A DNA stretch of 64,000 nucleotides, taken from Chryseobacterium sp. OV279 (GTDB lineage Bacteria; Bacteroidota; Bacteroidia; Flavobacteriales; Weeksellaceae). Positions within the stretch are counted from its first letter, which is position 1, and every line of letters starts with the position of its first letter. A program made the position numbers and the translations under genes. Below are positions 52,863 through 60,680 of this stretch, in pieces. The notes below the pieces were generated by a model. It saw only the letters and a program-made list of their open reading frames with translations. It ran no database searches and was not told where the DNA came from. Where the stretch lies: contig NZ_FQUD01000005.1 in NCBI RefSeq assembly GCF_900128945.1, forward strand, positions 62,001 to 126,000. Direction: 5' to 3'.

Positions 52863-52932
52863 GAAACGTTAGCTCAATGGAAGAGCGCTGGTTCGGCAAG
52901 CCAGAGGCGCAGGTTCGAATCCTGCCGTTTCA
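52863..52932 (+). ncRNA. tRNA-like RNA 1
   Basis: About 70 nt with a cloverleaf: 6-bp acceptor GAAACG/CGTTTC, D-arm GCTC/GAGC with loop AATGGAA, anticodon-like stem CTGGT/GCCAG, T-arm GCAGG/CCTGC with loop TTCGAAT. The anticodon-like loop is TCGGCAA, with C where tRNAs have the invariant U33. The acceptor is one pair short and the variable region is 4 nt. It starts 5 nt after the SDR stop. I judge it tRNA-derived but probably not decoding. It may be called tRNA-Ala(GGC) by a scanner. Confidence 0.7.
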
Positions 52933-52947
52933 CAGAAAATAATAAGT

Positions 52948-53019
52948 AAAGAAATAGTTTAACCCGGAGAAAACCAGCTTCTAAGAAGCGAATTATCGGT
53001 TCGAATCCGATTTTCTTTC
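52948..53019 (+). ncRNA. tRNA-like RNA 2
   Basis: Acceptor AAAGAAA/TTTCTTT, D-arm GTTT/AAAC with a 10-nt loop AACCCGGAGA, T-arm ATCGG/CCGAT with loop TTCGAAT. The anticodon arm is aberrant: either a 5-bp GCTTC/GAAGC stem with a 3-nt loop, or 3 bp with the 7-nt loop TCTAAGA (C at position 33). A canonical anticodon is not present. It lies 15 nt after RNA 1 and 28 nt before the next gene. Confidence 0.65.
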
Positions 53020-53047
53020 TGTTTTTTACCATTAAAAAATAAAAGCC

Positions 53048-53473
53048 ATGTTGAAAAAGATATTTGATTTTTTTAGAGAAAACGGTCCTGTTGAAGAAAT
53101 AACAGTGGTTCCTGTCCCACAGGAAAGTACCCTTCATTTTGTAGAAAACATGAATGTTTCCGAATCATCTGACATTAAGCCTTACCTAAGAAAAAGTTCA
53201 GAGGCAAGTGAAAAAATCAACAACTTGGAAGAACATATCAAAACCTATAAAGAATACTGTCTGGAAAAGACAAGCAACCAACATACCCTGAAAGCACCCG
53301 GATATAAGATCATTGAAAAAGATGGCAGTACGGAAACTTTCAGAATCTATGGTGACGGCTTTATTTTTCACGGTGAACATAAAATCCTCCGCATAGAAAG
53401 TGACCATTTTGTAAAATACATCCAGCAGGAATACAATCCCATAACCCAACTGACAGAAAATGCATACGACTGA
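53048..53473 (+). CDS. Unknown protein in the tRNA-like island
   Basis: The 141-residue protein has a hydrophobic/aromatic N terminus (MLKKIFDFFRENGPVEEITVV), a helical middle (residues 62-84) and a beta-rich C-terminal half (GYKIIEKDGSTETFRIYGDGFIFHGEHKILRIES). No family is recognised and there is no signal peptide. It starts 28 nt after tRNA-like RNA 2, and its stop is 4 nt before the next gene, so both are probably translated from one transcript. Confidence 0.6.
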   Translation: MLKKIFDFFRENGPVEEITVVPVPQESTLHFVENMNVSESSDIKPYLRKSSEASEKINNLEEHIKTYKEYCLEKTSNQHTLKAPGYKIIEKDGSTETFRIYGDGFIFHGEHKILRIESDHFVKYIQQEYNPITQLTENAYD

Positions 53474-53477
53474 TCCC

Positions 53478-55376
53478 ATGACAAGATATAAAGTATTCTC
53501 CGCGGAAGACCTTCCGGAGACGGCTTTTGATGACCCTGTGACCGTAGAAATATATGGCAGAAACATCACATGGGACATTGAAGAACTGAACGGAACCCTG
53601 CTTCTGCGTGGAGAAGGATGTCAGTTTCCAAACCTGAAAATAGTCAAAGGGTCTTTGTCTGTAGATGCGGCAGACTGCTCTCTTCCCAATCTTAAGACGG
53701 TAGAAGAAAATTTTACCCTTCATTGTTTCGCCCAAATATGGGAGTTGGAAACAGTAAAAAGTCATTTCAAATGCATCATAGATTTTGATTTTAAAAACCT
53801 GGCAACGATAGGAGGAAATATTTCCCTTAAAAAAGCCAGTGTCATCGCAAGAGGTAAAAAACTGGTGCAGTCCAGAATTGTCATCCCAATCAATCATCAG
53901 TACGAAGTGGAATTTCTTCCGAAAGAAGGTATTTTTAATATAGATATTTTCGGGAACGATATTATTATTCCGCACTATGAAATCCGTGGAAGGATTAATG
54001 TTTACGGTAAAAATGTATCTTTTCCCTACCTTGAATTTCTTCAGGGACAGATCAATATGGAATGCCGTGACAAAACCGGGCATTATTTTACCCACGATTT
54101 TCCGGAACTGAAGAAAATAGTCGGACACCTCAGATTTGAAAAGACAAAAGCTTCTTTTCCTGTGCTTCAGGAAATCACGGGAAATATTCTATTGGAACAG
54201 GGTTGCTATGCAGATTTTCCATTGCTGGAAACTTCAGGTAACATTTCTGTAAACCGTAATTCAGGCGTAAGATTTCCATTGTTGAAGAATGTGAACGGAA
54301 ATATTCAGATTCAGGGAGAAACCTGTCATTTTATATCTTTGGAAAAAGTAAAAGGAACGTATAAAACCCACCAGACGATTGCCCCTAAAATTCAGGAAGT
54401 CGGGGATCTGGAGATGCATACTTCTTTGGAATTTGACCATCTTAAGAGAATTAATGGAAGACTGATCAATGCATTTAAAGTAAATTTTAAATCTCTGGAG
54501 TATATTAATTTTTTCGGTGATGAAAGACAGAACGGTTCCCGCCTTCCGGCATTGAAGCAAATTAATTTCTATCTGTATCAGAAAGACGATCATTTTGAGC
54601 ATCTGGCTAAAAATATTTATTTTAAGATCAATGACAGAATGTATCTTTCCAAAGATAAACTGATCCTTTCCGGAGCGTCTTTCAACTATGTGATGCATCA
54701 GCAGAATTATACCATCCGGAAACTGGTTTCTATCCTGAAGCTGCGTCACAGCAGTTTTCAGAACTTTATGACGAGAGAATATGAACGCCAGTGGACGAGG
54801 TTTGAAACTCCGTTTTTCACCAAAATTCTGGAAAAAATAGAAAAACTCTGGAATATAGTGGAAACCATACAATTTGAAGAATTCTTCGAATCCACGGACA
54901 GAAATCTGCGTCTCTTCTGTTTTAATTATATTGGAGTAGGAAATCTGATGAATCGCCTGGAAGCGGAAAAGATCAATGAGGAAGAAGTGGAACTGAATTA
55001 CAACGAATACGATCAAAACGGAAATAAAACTCAGATCCGAAGAATCAACCGTTATGAGGTGTATAAAATTGAAAATAAAAAATTAGGAATTTATACATGG
55101 CGTGAAACAGATCAGTATTCCTACGCTGTAAAATGCTGGTGCCCTTCCACAGAAAAGGAACACTGGCTTTGGATAGAACAGGAATATAAAGGAAATGCAC
55201 TTACCGCCATCGCATCTACTTTCAGGATACATGAAAATATTATTCCACACATCAAATGTCTGAAAAGACAGGGCGATCTTCTGATCTGTGAACTGGAAAG
55301 GGAAATTACGCCACGCGGCTTTCCCAGAGCGCTCACCGCTTCAGAATATTTCAGCCTGTTGGAAGTGGAAGCATAA
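53478..55376 (+). CDS. Unknown repeat protein (FPxLxxVxGN repeats)
   Basis: I start at ATG 53478, 4 nt after the previous stop; another in-frame ATG at 53460 overlaps that gene. The product has 632 residues. Residues ~25-350 have ~20-residue repeats of the form FPxLxxVxGxIxL (for example FPNLKIVKGSLSV, FPVLQEITGNILL, FPLLETSGNISV, FPLLKNVNGNIQI), suggesting a solenoid (LRR or beta-helix like). The C-terminal ~270 residues are helical and then a beta region with WCPSTEKEHWLWIEQEY and a final SEYFSLLEVEA. There is no signal peptide. It lies between two pairs of tRNA-like RNAs, which suggests an RNA-related or complex-scaffold role. Confidence 0.6.
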   Translation: MTRYKVFSAEDLPETAFDDPVTVEIYGRNITWDIEELNGTLLLRGEGCQFPNLKIVKGSLSVDAADCSLPNLKTVEENFTLHCFAQIWELETVKSHFKCIIDFDFKNLATIGGNISLKKASVIARGKKLVQSRIVIPINHQYEVEFLPKEGIFNIDIFGNDIIIPHYEIRGRINVYGKNVSFPYLEFLQGQINMECRDKTGHYFTHDFPELKKIVGHLRFEKTKASFPVLQEITGNILLEQGCYADFPLLETSGNISVNRNSGVRFPLLKNVNGNIQIQGETCHFISLEKVKGTYKTHQTIAPKIQEVGDLEMHTSLEFDHLKRINGRLINAFKVNFKSLEYINFFGDERQNGSRLPALKQINFYLYQKDDHFEHLAKNIYFKINDRMYLSKDKLILSGASFNYVMHQQNYTIRKLVSILKLRHSSFQNFMTREYERQWTRFETPFFTKILEKIEKLWNIVETIQFEEFFESTDRNLRLFCFNYIGVGNLMNRLEAEKINEEEVELNYNEYDQNGNKTQIRRINRYEVYKIENKKLGIYTWRETDQYSYAVKCWCPSTEKEHWLWIEQEYKGNALTAIASTFRIHENIIPHIKCLKRQGDLLICELEREITPRGFPRALTASEYFSLLEVEA

Positions 55377-55381
55377 ATAAA

Positions 55382-55451
55382 GAAACAGTAGTTTAACTGG
55401 AAAAACATTCCCCTCACTGGAAGGTTGCAGGTTCGGGCCCTGTCTGTTTCT
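55382..55451 (+). ncRNA. tRNA-like RNA 3
   Basis: A 70-nt cloverleaf 5 nt after the previous stop. It has acceptor GAAACAG/CTGTTTC (perfect 7 bp), D-arm GTTT/AAAC with loop AACTGGAA, anticodon-like stem TTCC/GGAA (4 bp), loop CCTCACT, and T-arm GCAGG/CCTGT (first pair G-T) with loop TTCGGGC. C is at position 33. Read as an anticodon, the loop gives TCA (UGA), but the stem is short and U33 is absent. Confidence 0.65.
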
Positions 55452-55507
55452 ATTTTAAAAACTAAAACAATGAAGAAATAGTAAACTCTCAAATTTTCAA
55501 ATAAACG

Positions 55508-55576
55508 GAAGCAATAGTTTAACGGAAAAACGCACACTGCTAATGTGATATGCGGGTTCGACTCCCGCTTGCCTCC
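55508..55576 (+). ncRNA. tRNA-like RNA 4
   Basis: Acceptor GAAGCAA/TTGCCTC with one A-C mismatch, D-arm GTTT/AAAC with loop AACGGAA, anticodon stem CACA/TGTG, loop CTGCTAA, T-arm GCGGG/CCCGC with loop TTCGACT. The loop would give GCT (Ser), and here U33 is present. However, there is no long variable arm as in bacterial tRNA-Ser, and the anticodon stem is only 4 bp. It lies 23 nt before tatD. Confidence 0.65.
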
Positions 55577-55599
55577 CTTTTTAAACAAAACAAAAACAA

Positions 55600-56385
55600 A
55601 TGAATACATACATTGATATTGGCATTAACCTGACCAATAAACAGTTCTATAACGAACACGAAGAAATTATCAACCGCGCTCTGGACAATGGGGTGGAGCA
55701 AATGATCCTCACTGGAACCAGCGTACGCGGAAGTAAAGAATCTGCGGAGATCGCAGAAGAATATCCTGAGATTTTATTTTCTACAGCGGGAATTCATCCC
55801 CATGATGCCAAATCTTTTAGCCAAGAAAGCATCCGCGAACTTAGAAACCTTTTGCAATCAGATCAGGTCGTATCGGTAGGTGAGTGCGGACTGGATTTCG
55901 ACCGCGATTTCTCTCCCAGACCCATTCAGGAAAAATGCTACAGAGCCCAGCTGGAATTAGCCGTTGAGGTTAATAAACCCCTTTTCCTGCATGAACGATC
56001 AGCTTTTAAAAGATTTAATGAAATTACCGATGAATATCTTTCCCGATTACCAGAAGCGGTTGTTCATTGCTTTACGGGAACGCTTGGAGAAGCTAAAACC
56101 TATCTTGATAAAGGATTTTATTTAGGATTTACCGGCGCGATAAGTGATGACAAAAGATTTAAACAGCTGGAAGACGTGATTAAATACATGCCGCTGGACC
56201 GGATGATGATAGAAACCGACGCCCCGTTCATGCTTCCGAAGAATATGCCCCGAATGCAGAACCGCAGGAACGAACCGTCTTTCCTACCTTATGTAGCACA
56301 GACGATCGCCCACTGGAAGAAGATGAGTATTTCTGAAGTCGCAGAGGAAACCACCGAAACCGCCAGGAATTTTTTCAAACTATAA
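55600..56385 (+). CDS. tatD: TatD 3'-5' nuclease
   Basis: The 261-residue metal-dependent nuclease (TIM-barrel amidohydrolase fold) starts YIDIGINLTNKQF, the TatD-proper N terminus (compare FDIGVNLTSSQF of E. coli), rather than the HxH start of YcfH-type homologues. GIHPHDA, GECGLDFDRDF, the HERSAF region, VHCFTGT and IETDAPFMLP are all present. TatD degrades RNA/DNA 3' ends and is linked to RNA quality control in E. coli. Its position directly after tRNA-like RNA 4 supports an RNA-processing role for the island. A hairpin follows its stop. Confidence 0.92.
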   Translation: MNTYIDIGINLTNKQFYNEHEEIINRALDNGVEQMILTGTSVRGSKESAEIAEEYPEILFSTAGIHPHDAKSFSQESIRELRNLLQSDQVVSVGECGLDFDRDFSPRPIQEKCYRAQLELAVEVNKPLFLHERSAFKRFNEITDEYLSRLPEAVVHCFTGTLGEAKTYLDKGFYLGFTGAISDDKRFKQLEDVIKYMPLDRMMIETDAPFMLPKNMPRMQNRRNEPSFLPYVAQTIAHWKKMSISEVAEETTETARNFFKL

Positions 56386-56420
56386 AAAAGAGCTCTACTA
56401 ATGAAGTAAAGCTCTTTTTT
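56384..56420. terminator. Bidirectional terminator after tatD
   Basis: AGAGCT...TACT (from 56389) pairs with AGTA...AGCTCT (to 56415) with one mismatch and a 5-nt loop. An A-run lies on the left and a T-run on the right, so it works for tatD and for the converging deoD gene. Confidence 0.85.
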
Positions 56421-56461
56421 TATGGCGAAACTGCAAAACCGCAGCTTAACTTTCTTTTCTG

Positions 56462-57172
56462 TTAAAGACTTTTTATTGCCGATTCCAAAGCCAGTTCCAT
56501 CATTGGTTTAAGGGCTTTTTCTCTTTCGTCAGCAGAAATTTTTTCATGCGTAGGAATAATATCAGTTACCGTAAGAATCGTCGCTGCATTTTTTCCTAAA
56601 TGCTGGGCATTCGCAAATAATCCGAAAGCTTCCATTTCTACAGCCGGACAGTTGTATTTGGTAGCAATCGCAGGAACATTAGGATCTTTTCTGTAGAAAA
56701 TATCGCTGCTGTGTACATTGATCGCTTTGGTAGCTAAAGAAAGCTCCTGAGCCGTTTCATTGATCGTTCCGAAAATATTTCCCTGATGAGGAAGAATATC
56801 ATTTTCAATTTCCCATGCATATTTTGCATACGTACTTTCGCTGGCTGCATTTTCAATATTTAAAATATCAAAAAGCTTAAGGTCCGTCGTATAAGCTCCG
56901 CACGTCCCGATTCTGATGATGGTATCTACTTCATACTCTGTAAATAATTCAAAAGAATAGATCCCGATGCTCGGAAAGCCCATTCCGCTGGCTCCTACAG
57001 TGATCTCTTTTCCTTTATAAAGACCTGTATAATAAAAGATTCCTCTTGTTTTGCTTACCAGTTTAGCATTTTCCAAATAATTTTCAGCAATATATTGTGC
57101 ACGAAGCGGATCCCCCGGCTGCAATACTACTTTAGCAATTTCTCCTTTTTTTGCACTGATGTGAATACTCAT
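56462..57172 (-). CDS. deoD: Purine-nucleoside phosphorylase, DeoD type
   Basis: I start at the internal ATG 57172-57170 (MSIHISAKKGEIAKVVLQPGDPLRAQYIAENYL), which is the normal DeoD N terminus; the longer frame adds 10 residues. The 236-residue enzyme phosphorolyses purine nucleosides. PGDPLRA, ASGMGFPSIGIYSFELF, IIRIGTCGAYTTDL and VEMEAFGLFANA are hallmarks of the hexameric PNP family. It is the only minus-strand gene between the two plus-strand sets. The 298-nt gap upstream of it, to 57470, holds no recognised gene. Confidence 0.95.
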   Translation of the reverse strand: MSIHISAKKGEIAKVVLQPGDPLRAQYIAENYLENAKLVSKTRGIFYYTGLYKGKEITVGASGMGFPSIGIYSFELFTEYEVDTIIRIGTCGAYTTDLKLFDILNIENAASESTYAKYAWEIENDILPHQGNIFGTINETAQELSLATKAINVHSSDIFYRKDPNVPAIATKYNCPAVEMEAFGLFANAQHLGKNAATILTVTDIIPTHEKISADEREKALKPMMELALESAIKSL

Positions 57173-57470
57173 AATGTTATTTTGAAGGGACAAAGATAGC
57201 AACTTTTAGATTGAAATATCTAAAGATTTGTAGCTCAATGTCCTAAGTTTTCTAAGCATAAATTCCCCGAACCAACGTCATAGGTTTCCAAAACCGATGA
57301 GGTGTAAATTAAACCAACGCAATGATCTGCATCATCTGCCCAATCCGCGAGAGCTAAAAAAACAGAAAAAGACTTTCAATAGTAATTGAATCAGCAGATT
57401 TATGAATGATTCACCTCAAATATTATGTAACGATCAACGATTCTCTGCGAAATAGTTTTATTTTTGTTAG

Positions 57471-58118
57471 ATGATGGAAACCAGGTCCCCATTTCTAGAC
57501 ACTATTTTTCTGCTGCGAAACAGCGGATCGATTACTGTATTTTCAAACCTTCAGGAGATTTCTAAAAAAGAAGAACAGGAAGCCGGAGATTATTTTGAAG
57601 CAGAGTTCGAAAAAGAGAGACTGGAATTTTTATCCACAGCTATACATTGTGATAAGGAAGCTGCAGTTTGGGGAGCAAAAGTTCTGTACCACAGTGCTCA
57701 GCTCTACCTTATCCGCGAAAATACATCAAAAGATCTGGATAAACTGATTCCGAAGAAGAAAGTATCGTCTGATATTTCTTCCGTTTTGTCTGCGGATTTA
57801 TCCCTGAGATTTTTACCACAAATTACTTCCGTATTGCAGACCGCAGATCCGTATGATCCTTTGGTAAAGATTCTGGAAGATATTCTTACACAGTTTCATT
57901 ATTCCGGAATAGGATATCCGCTGAATTTAGATAAGATCAACTGGGAAAAGGAGCTTCAGGATAAGGTGTACAGGAAATTATATCTTGAAAGAATTGTGGA
58001 AAAGAAAGCCTATTCGCTGGCAGAAATTCCCTATATTAATAAATTGCTTATGGCAGATTTTGGACTTCATAAGGATGTTTACTGGCGGGATTTAAAAATA
58101 ATTGCTCATGGAGATTAA
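57471..58118 (+). CDS. Unknown first gene of the MoxR cluster
   Basis: The 215-residue protein is soluble and acidic to neutral, without a signal peptide. The N terminus MMETRSPFLDTIFLLRNSGSITVFSNLQEI and middle AAVWGAKVLYHSAQLYLIRENT look helical. No domain is recognised. It begins the operon: the next gene overlaps its end, and a TATTTTTG box lies only 4 nt before the ATG (57459-57466), so a nearly leaderless transcript is possible. I expect it to be an accessory component of the ternary system. Confidence 0.6.
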   Translation: MMETRSPFLDTIFLLRNSGSITVFSNLQEISKKEEQEAGDYFEAEFEKERLEFLSTAIHCDKEAAVWGAKVLYHSAQLYLIRENTSKDLDKLIPKKKVSSDISSVLSADLSLRFLPQITSVLQTADPYDPLVKILEDILTQFHYSGIGYPLNLDKINWEKELQDKVYRKLYLERIVEKKAYSLAEIPYINKLLMADFGLHKDVYWRDLKIIAHGD

Positions 58119-58824
58119 TACTGCAGTTGCACTGGGAGGAATAGTTGCTTCCTACTTTTTTGTGTTCTGTATTTTGGCATATTATGCCAATATTTTGATG
58201 TTTAAAACGAAAGTGAATGAGATTTGGATGTTCATGTCCTTTTCAAAACCCTTATATGCCTACACCATAAAAAATGATCTCAGAATTAAGTTTGGCTATA
58301 TTCCCCTTTCCAGCCTTGTGAAAACAGATTCAGGAGGGGATGTGGGGCTTAATGACGATGAACTGAAGAAATATGATAGGCGGACAATGAAAAATGCCTT
58401 TATTTTTCATGGAATGATGGGAACTATGCTCACCGTTTTAATTGTTGCTGTCAGTTGGATTTCAGGGTATGATCCCCTTGTGATTTTTAAAGATTTCGGA
58501 AACCATATCTGGCTGCTGTTTTCAGGAAAGAATGACTTTTCTGGGTTTGTAAATTTTATTCACAGCCAATACACCGCATACGGGAAGCATTTTTTTATTT
58601 TTTTAAGTGTGGGAATATATTTTATTTTTATCTCATTGGTCCTGATGATTTCCTCACTGTATTCCTTCCTATCGGCGCTTATGGGCCTTGTGATCATAGT
58701 TGGATACTTTGTTGTAGGCTTTAAATTTCTAGAACTTCCATTTACTTTTTATATTGATCTTATTCTTTCACTGATTGTAATTGGATTTATATACTTTTTA
58801 CTGTTAAGATTTTTCATTAAATAA
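58108..58824 (+). CDS. Membrane protein of the MoxR cluster
   Basis: I use the ATG at 58108; the codon at 58102 is a TTG. The 238-residue protein has about five helices (residues ~5-28, ~95-118, ~158-185, ~186-205, ~213-235). A soluble loop lies between the first and second (LRIKFGYIPLSSLVKTDSGGDVGLNDDELKKYDRR). No family is recognised. Its start overlaps the previous gene by 11 nt, and MoxR follows after 6 nt. Confidence 0.6.
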   Translation: MEINTAVALGGIVASYFFVFCILAYYANILMFKTKVNEIWMFMSFSKPLYAYTIKNDLRIKFGYIPLSSLVKTDSGGDVGLNDDELKKYDRRTMKNAFIFHGMMGTMLTVLIVAVSWISGYDPLVIFKDFGNHIWLLFSGKNDFSGFVNFIHSQYTAYGKHFFIFLSVGIYFIFISLVLMISSLYSFLSALMGLVIIVGYFVVGFKFLELPFTFYIDLILSLIVIGFIYFLLLRFFIK

Positions 58825-58830
58825 ATACTA

Positions 58831-59964
58831 ATGACTCAAAATATTACAAAACTCAATACCGTTCTCAACTACGTAAAAGACACCTTCGTAGGAAAAAATG
58901 ATGTGGTAGATCTGCTGGGAATATGTCTTCTGGCTAAAGAAAATGCATTTCTGTACGGGCCTCCGGGAACCGCAAAATCTGCGATTGTAAGAACGCTGTC
59001 CAAAACAGTGAAAGACGGCAAAAACTTTGAATATCTGCTGACCCGTTTCACAGAACCGAATGAAATTTTCGGACCTTTTGACATCAGAAAACTAAAAGAA
59101 GGCGAACTTCTTACCAATACCGAAGGCATGATGCCGGAAGCTTCACTGGTTTTCCTGGATGAGATTTTCAATGCGAATTCTGCCATCCTGAATTCACTGT
59201 TGACGGCTCTGAACGAAAAGATTTTCAAAAGAGGAAAAGAAACAAAACATTTACCTGCGCTTATGTTTGTAGGTGCGAGTAACGTTCTTCCCGAAGATGA
59301 ATCTTTGAACGCATTATTTGACCGTTTTCTGGTGAGAATTAATGTAGATTATGTAAATCCTGAACTGCTTCAGCAGGTTCTTCTTGCCGGGAGAAAGCTG
59401 GAAAACGAAACGGAAACTGATATTCCCGAAATTCTTGCAGACGAAATAAGAGAACTTCAGAATCTGTGTAAAGCAGTGGATTTGAGACCTATTTACGAAG
59501 TCTATTTAAATACAATTATCAGCTTAAGAAATACGGGAATTGCCATTTCCGACCGTAGAGCAGTAAAACTTCAGAATCTGATTGCGGCCAGTGCCCTGAT
59601 CTGCGGAAGAAATGAAGCTGTACTTTCAGACCTTTGGGTGCTGAAACATATCTGGGATACGGAAGAACAGATCGAGATCCTTGAAGGCATCATCAACAAA
59701 ACCATTGAAAAAGATGACAACCCGAAATCCCACCCACAGGCGATGCAGAACAAAACTCCGAATCCGGAGGAAGTAATGAAGGATGTACAAATCCTCATAG
59801 AAAAATGGAACAACGGAACATTGAGTTTTGAAGAACAGAATGTGATCAAAGATAAATTGAGATACCTGCAGACCCGTTGCGACTGGATCAGAAATCCGGA
59901 GCAGAAGCAGTATATCCAGCAAGAAATTGAAAGCTTATGGCAGAAGATCCTTCAAACGGTATAA
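58831..59964 (+). CDS. MoxR-type AAA+ ATPase
   Basis: The 377-residue AAA+ ATPase. Walker A GPPGTAKS is at residues 43-50, and Walker B LVFLDE ends at D110-E111. Further features are a sensor-1-like region (ALMFVGASNVLPEDESLNALFDRFLVRI) with the arginine-finger-like FDRF, and a sensor-2/lid region with GIAISDRRAVKLQNLIAASAL. This is the MoxR/RavA class (GVLFLDE-type replaced by LVFLDE), which acts with a vWA partner as a chaperone. A long charged C-terminal tail follows. The next gene starts inside its last codons (59937). Confidence 0.93.
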   Translation: MTQNITKLNTVLNYVKDTFVGKNDVVDLLGICLLAKENAFLYGPPGTAKSAIVRTLSKTVKDGKNFEYLLTRFTEPNEIFGPFDIRKLKEGELLTNTEGMMPEASLVFLDEIFNANSAILNSLLTALNEKIFKRGKETKHLPALMFVGASNVLPEDESLNALFDRFLVRINVDYVNPELLQQVLLAGRKLENETETDIPEILADEIRELQNLCKAVDLRPIYEVYLNTIISLRNTGIAISDRRAVKLQNLIAASALICGRNEAVLSDLWVLKHIWDTEEQIEILEGIINKTIEKDDNPKSHPQAMQNKTPNPEEVMKDVQILIEKWNNGTLSFEEQNVIKDKLRYLQTRCDWIRNPEQKQYIQQEIESLWQKILQTV

Positions 59965-60680
59965 AAGAATTCTGGGCAGAACTTCCCCGCGCCGATGAAG
60001 ATTTTCTGGGCGCTATCCGGGACTGGAAAAATGTACAGATTGCAGTAGACGACGAGACGGTTTGGCTGAAAGGCTTTACCGAAGAGCAGGCTGTATCCGC
60101 AGATATTCAGCAGCTTCCTAATTTTATGCTGTACGAACTGCGTGACGGACTTTTATTCAAGAAAGAAGCACTGGTCCCAAGTAAAAAGATGAGAACAGCA
60201 TTGCTTTGGTCACCGATAGATAAAGCATTACGGCTTACTTTTCCTGCTTCCAACAATAATTATTTTGGGATCAGTGAAAAAGTGGAAGTGAGATTGAAGC
60301 CTGGAAATGAAGAACATCCTGCCATTGCATTATTAAGCTCAATAACAGAAATTAAAGACAGTATTCCCGCACAGCCGAATTTCAAACTGGATAAAATAGA
60401 ATGGGCAGTGATTGACGATAAAGCATTGTTTCTCGGAACACCGCTGTTGAGTCTGCCCGGAAAAACCTATTGGACCAGAGACGGCCACCTTTTACCTTCA
60501 GGTTTTGATTTCAAATTTAAAAATTTGAGTTCACTCCTGCAGCAGCAATATAATAAAGCGTCGGACAAATGGCTGTTATGGAATGAAGACGGAACTTATC
60601 TTCCTGTGAAAAAAGAGGATTTCCGGAAACTGTCCGTAAGCTCATTCCGCCTTACTGAAAAAACAAAAGAATGGATTTAA
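59937..60680 (+). CDS. bpX0-like protein of a MoxR-vWA-bpX ternary system
   Basis: The 247-residue soluble protein starts within the MoxR gene (28-nt overlap). Sequence such as IKEFWAELPRADEDFLGAIRDWKNVQIAVDDETVWLKGF matches the opening of the bpX0 domain, as far as I can recall its consensus. The rest has a beta-propeller feel, with repeated strands (TALLWSPIDKALRLTFP, KIEWAVIDDKALFLGTPLLSLPGKTYWTRDGHLLPSGF). In these systems bpX proteins accompany MoxR and vWA; a scaffold or target-recognition role is proposed. It overlaps the following gene by 10 nt. Confidence 0.65.
   Translation: MAEDPSNGIKEFWAELPRADEDFLGAIRDWKNVQIAVDDETVWLKGFTEEQAVSADIQQLPNFMLYELRDGLLFKKEALVPSKKMRTALLWSPIDKALRLTFPASNNNYFGISEKVEVRLKPGNEEHPAIALLSSITEIKDSIPAQPNFKLDKIEWAVIDDKALFLGTPLLSLPGKTYWTRDGHLLPSGFDFKFKNLSSLLQQQYNKASDKWLLWNEDGTYLPVKKEDFRKLSVSSFRLTEKTKEWI

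Noticed and set aside
52874..53137. Minus-strand frame encoding QDSNLRLWLAEPALFH-like sequence
   Set aside because: This is the reverse of tRNA-like RNAs 1 and 2; translated tRNA T-arms typically give DSNL/ESNP/ARTCN-type false peptides. Not a gene.
53361..54128. 255-residue minus-strand frame within the repeat-protein gene
   Set aside because: It is a long antisense shadow; the plus frame has the protein repeats and continues well beyond it.
55121..55609. Minus-strand frame of 162 residues with RESNP and RARTCN segments
   Set aside because: Antisense to tRNA-like RNAs 3 and 4 and to the end of the repeat protein gene; a classic spurious tRNA-derived frame. It independently supports the RNAs being tRNA-like.
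58831..59964. CbbQ/NorQ or RavA assignment for the MoxR ATPase
   Set aside because: No cbb3 or nitric-oxide reductase genes adjoin it, and the partners (bpX-like, vWA-propeller) fit a MoxR ternary system better than ViaA/RavA or CbbO.
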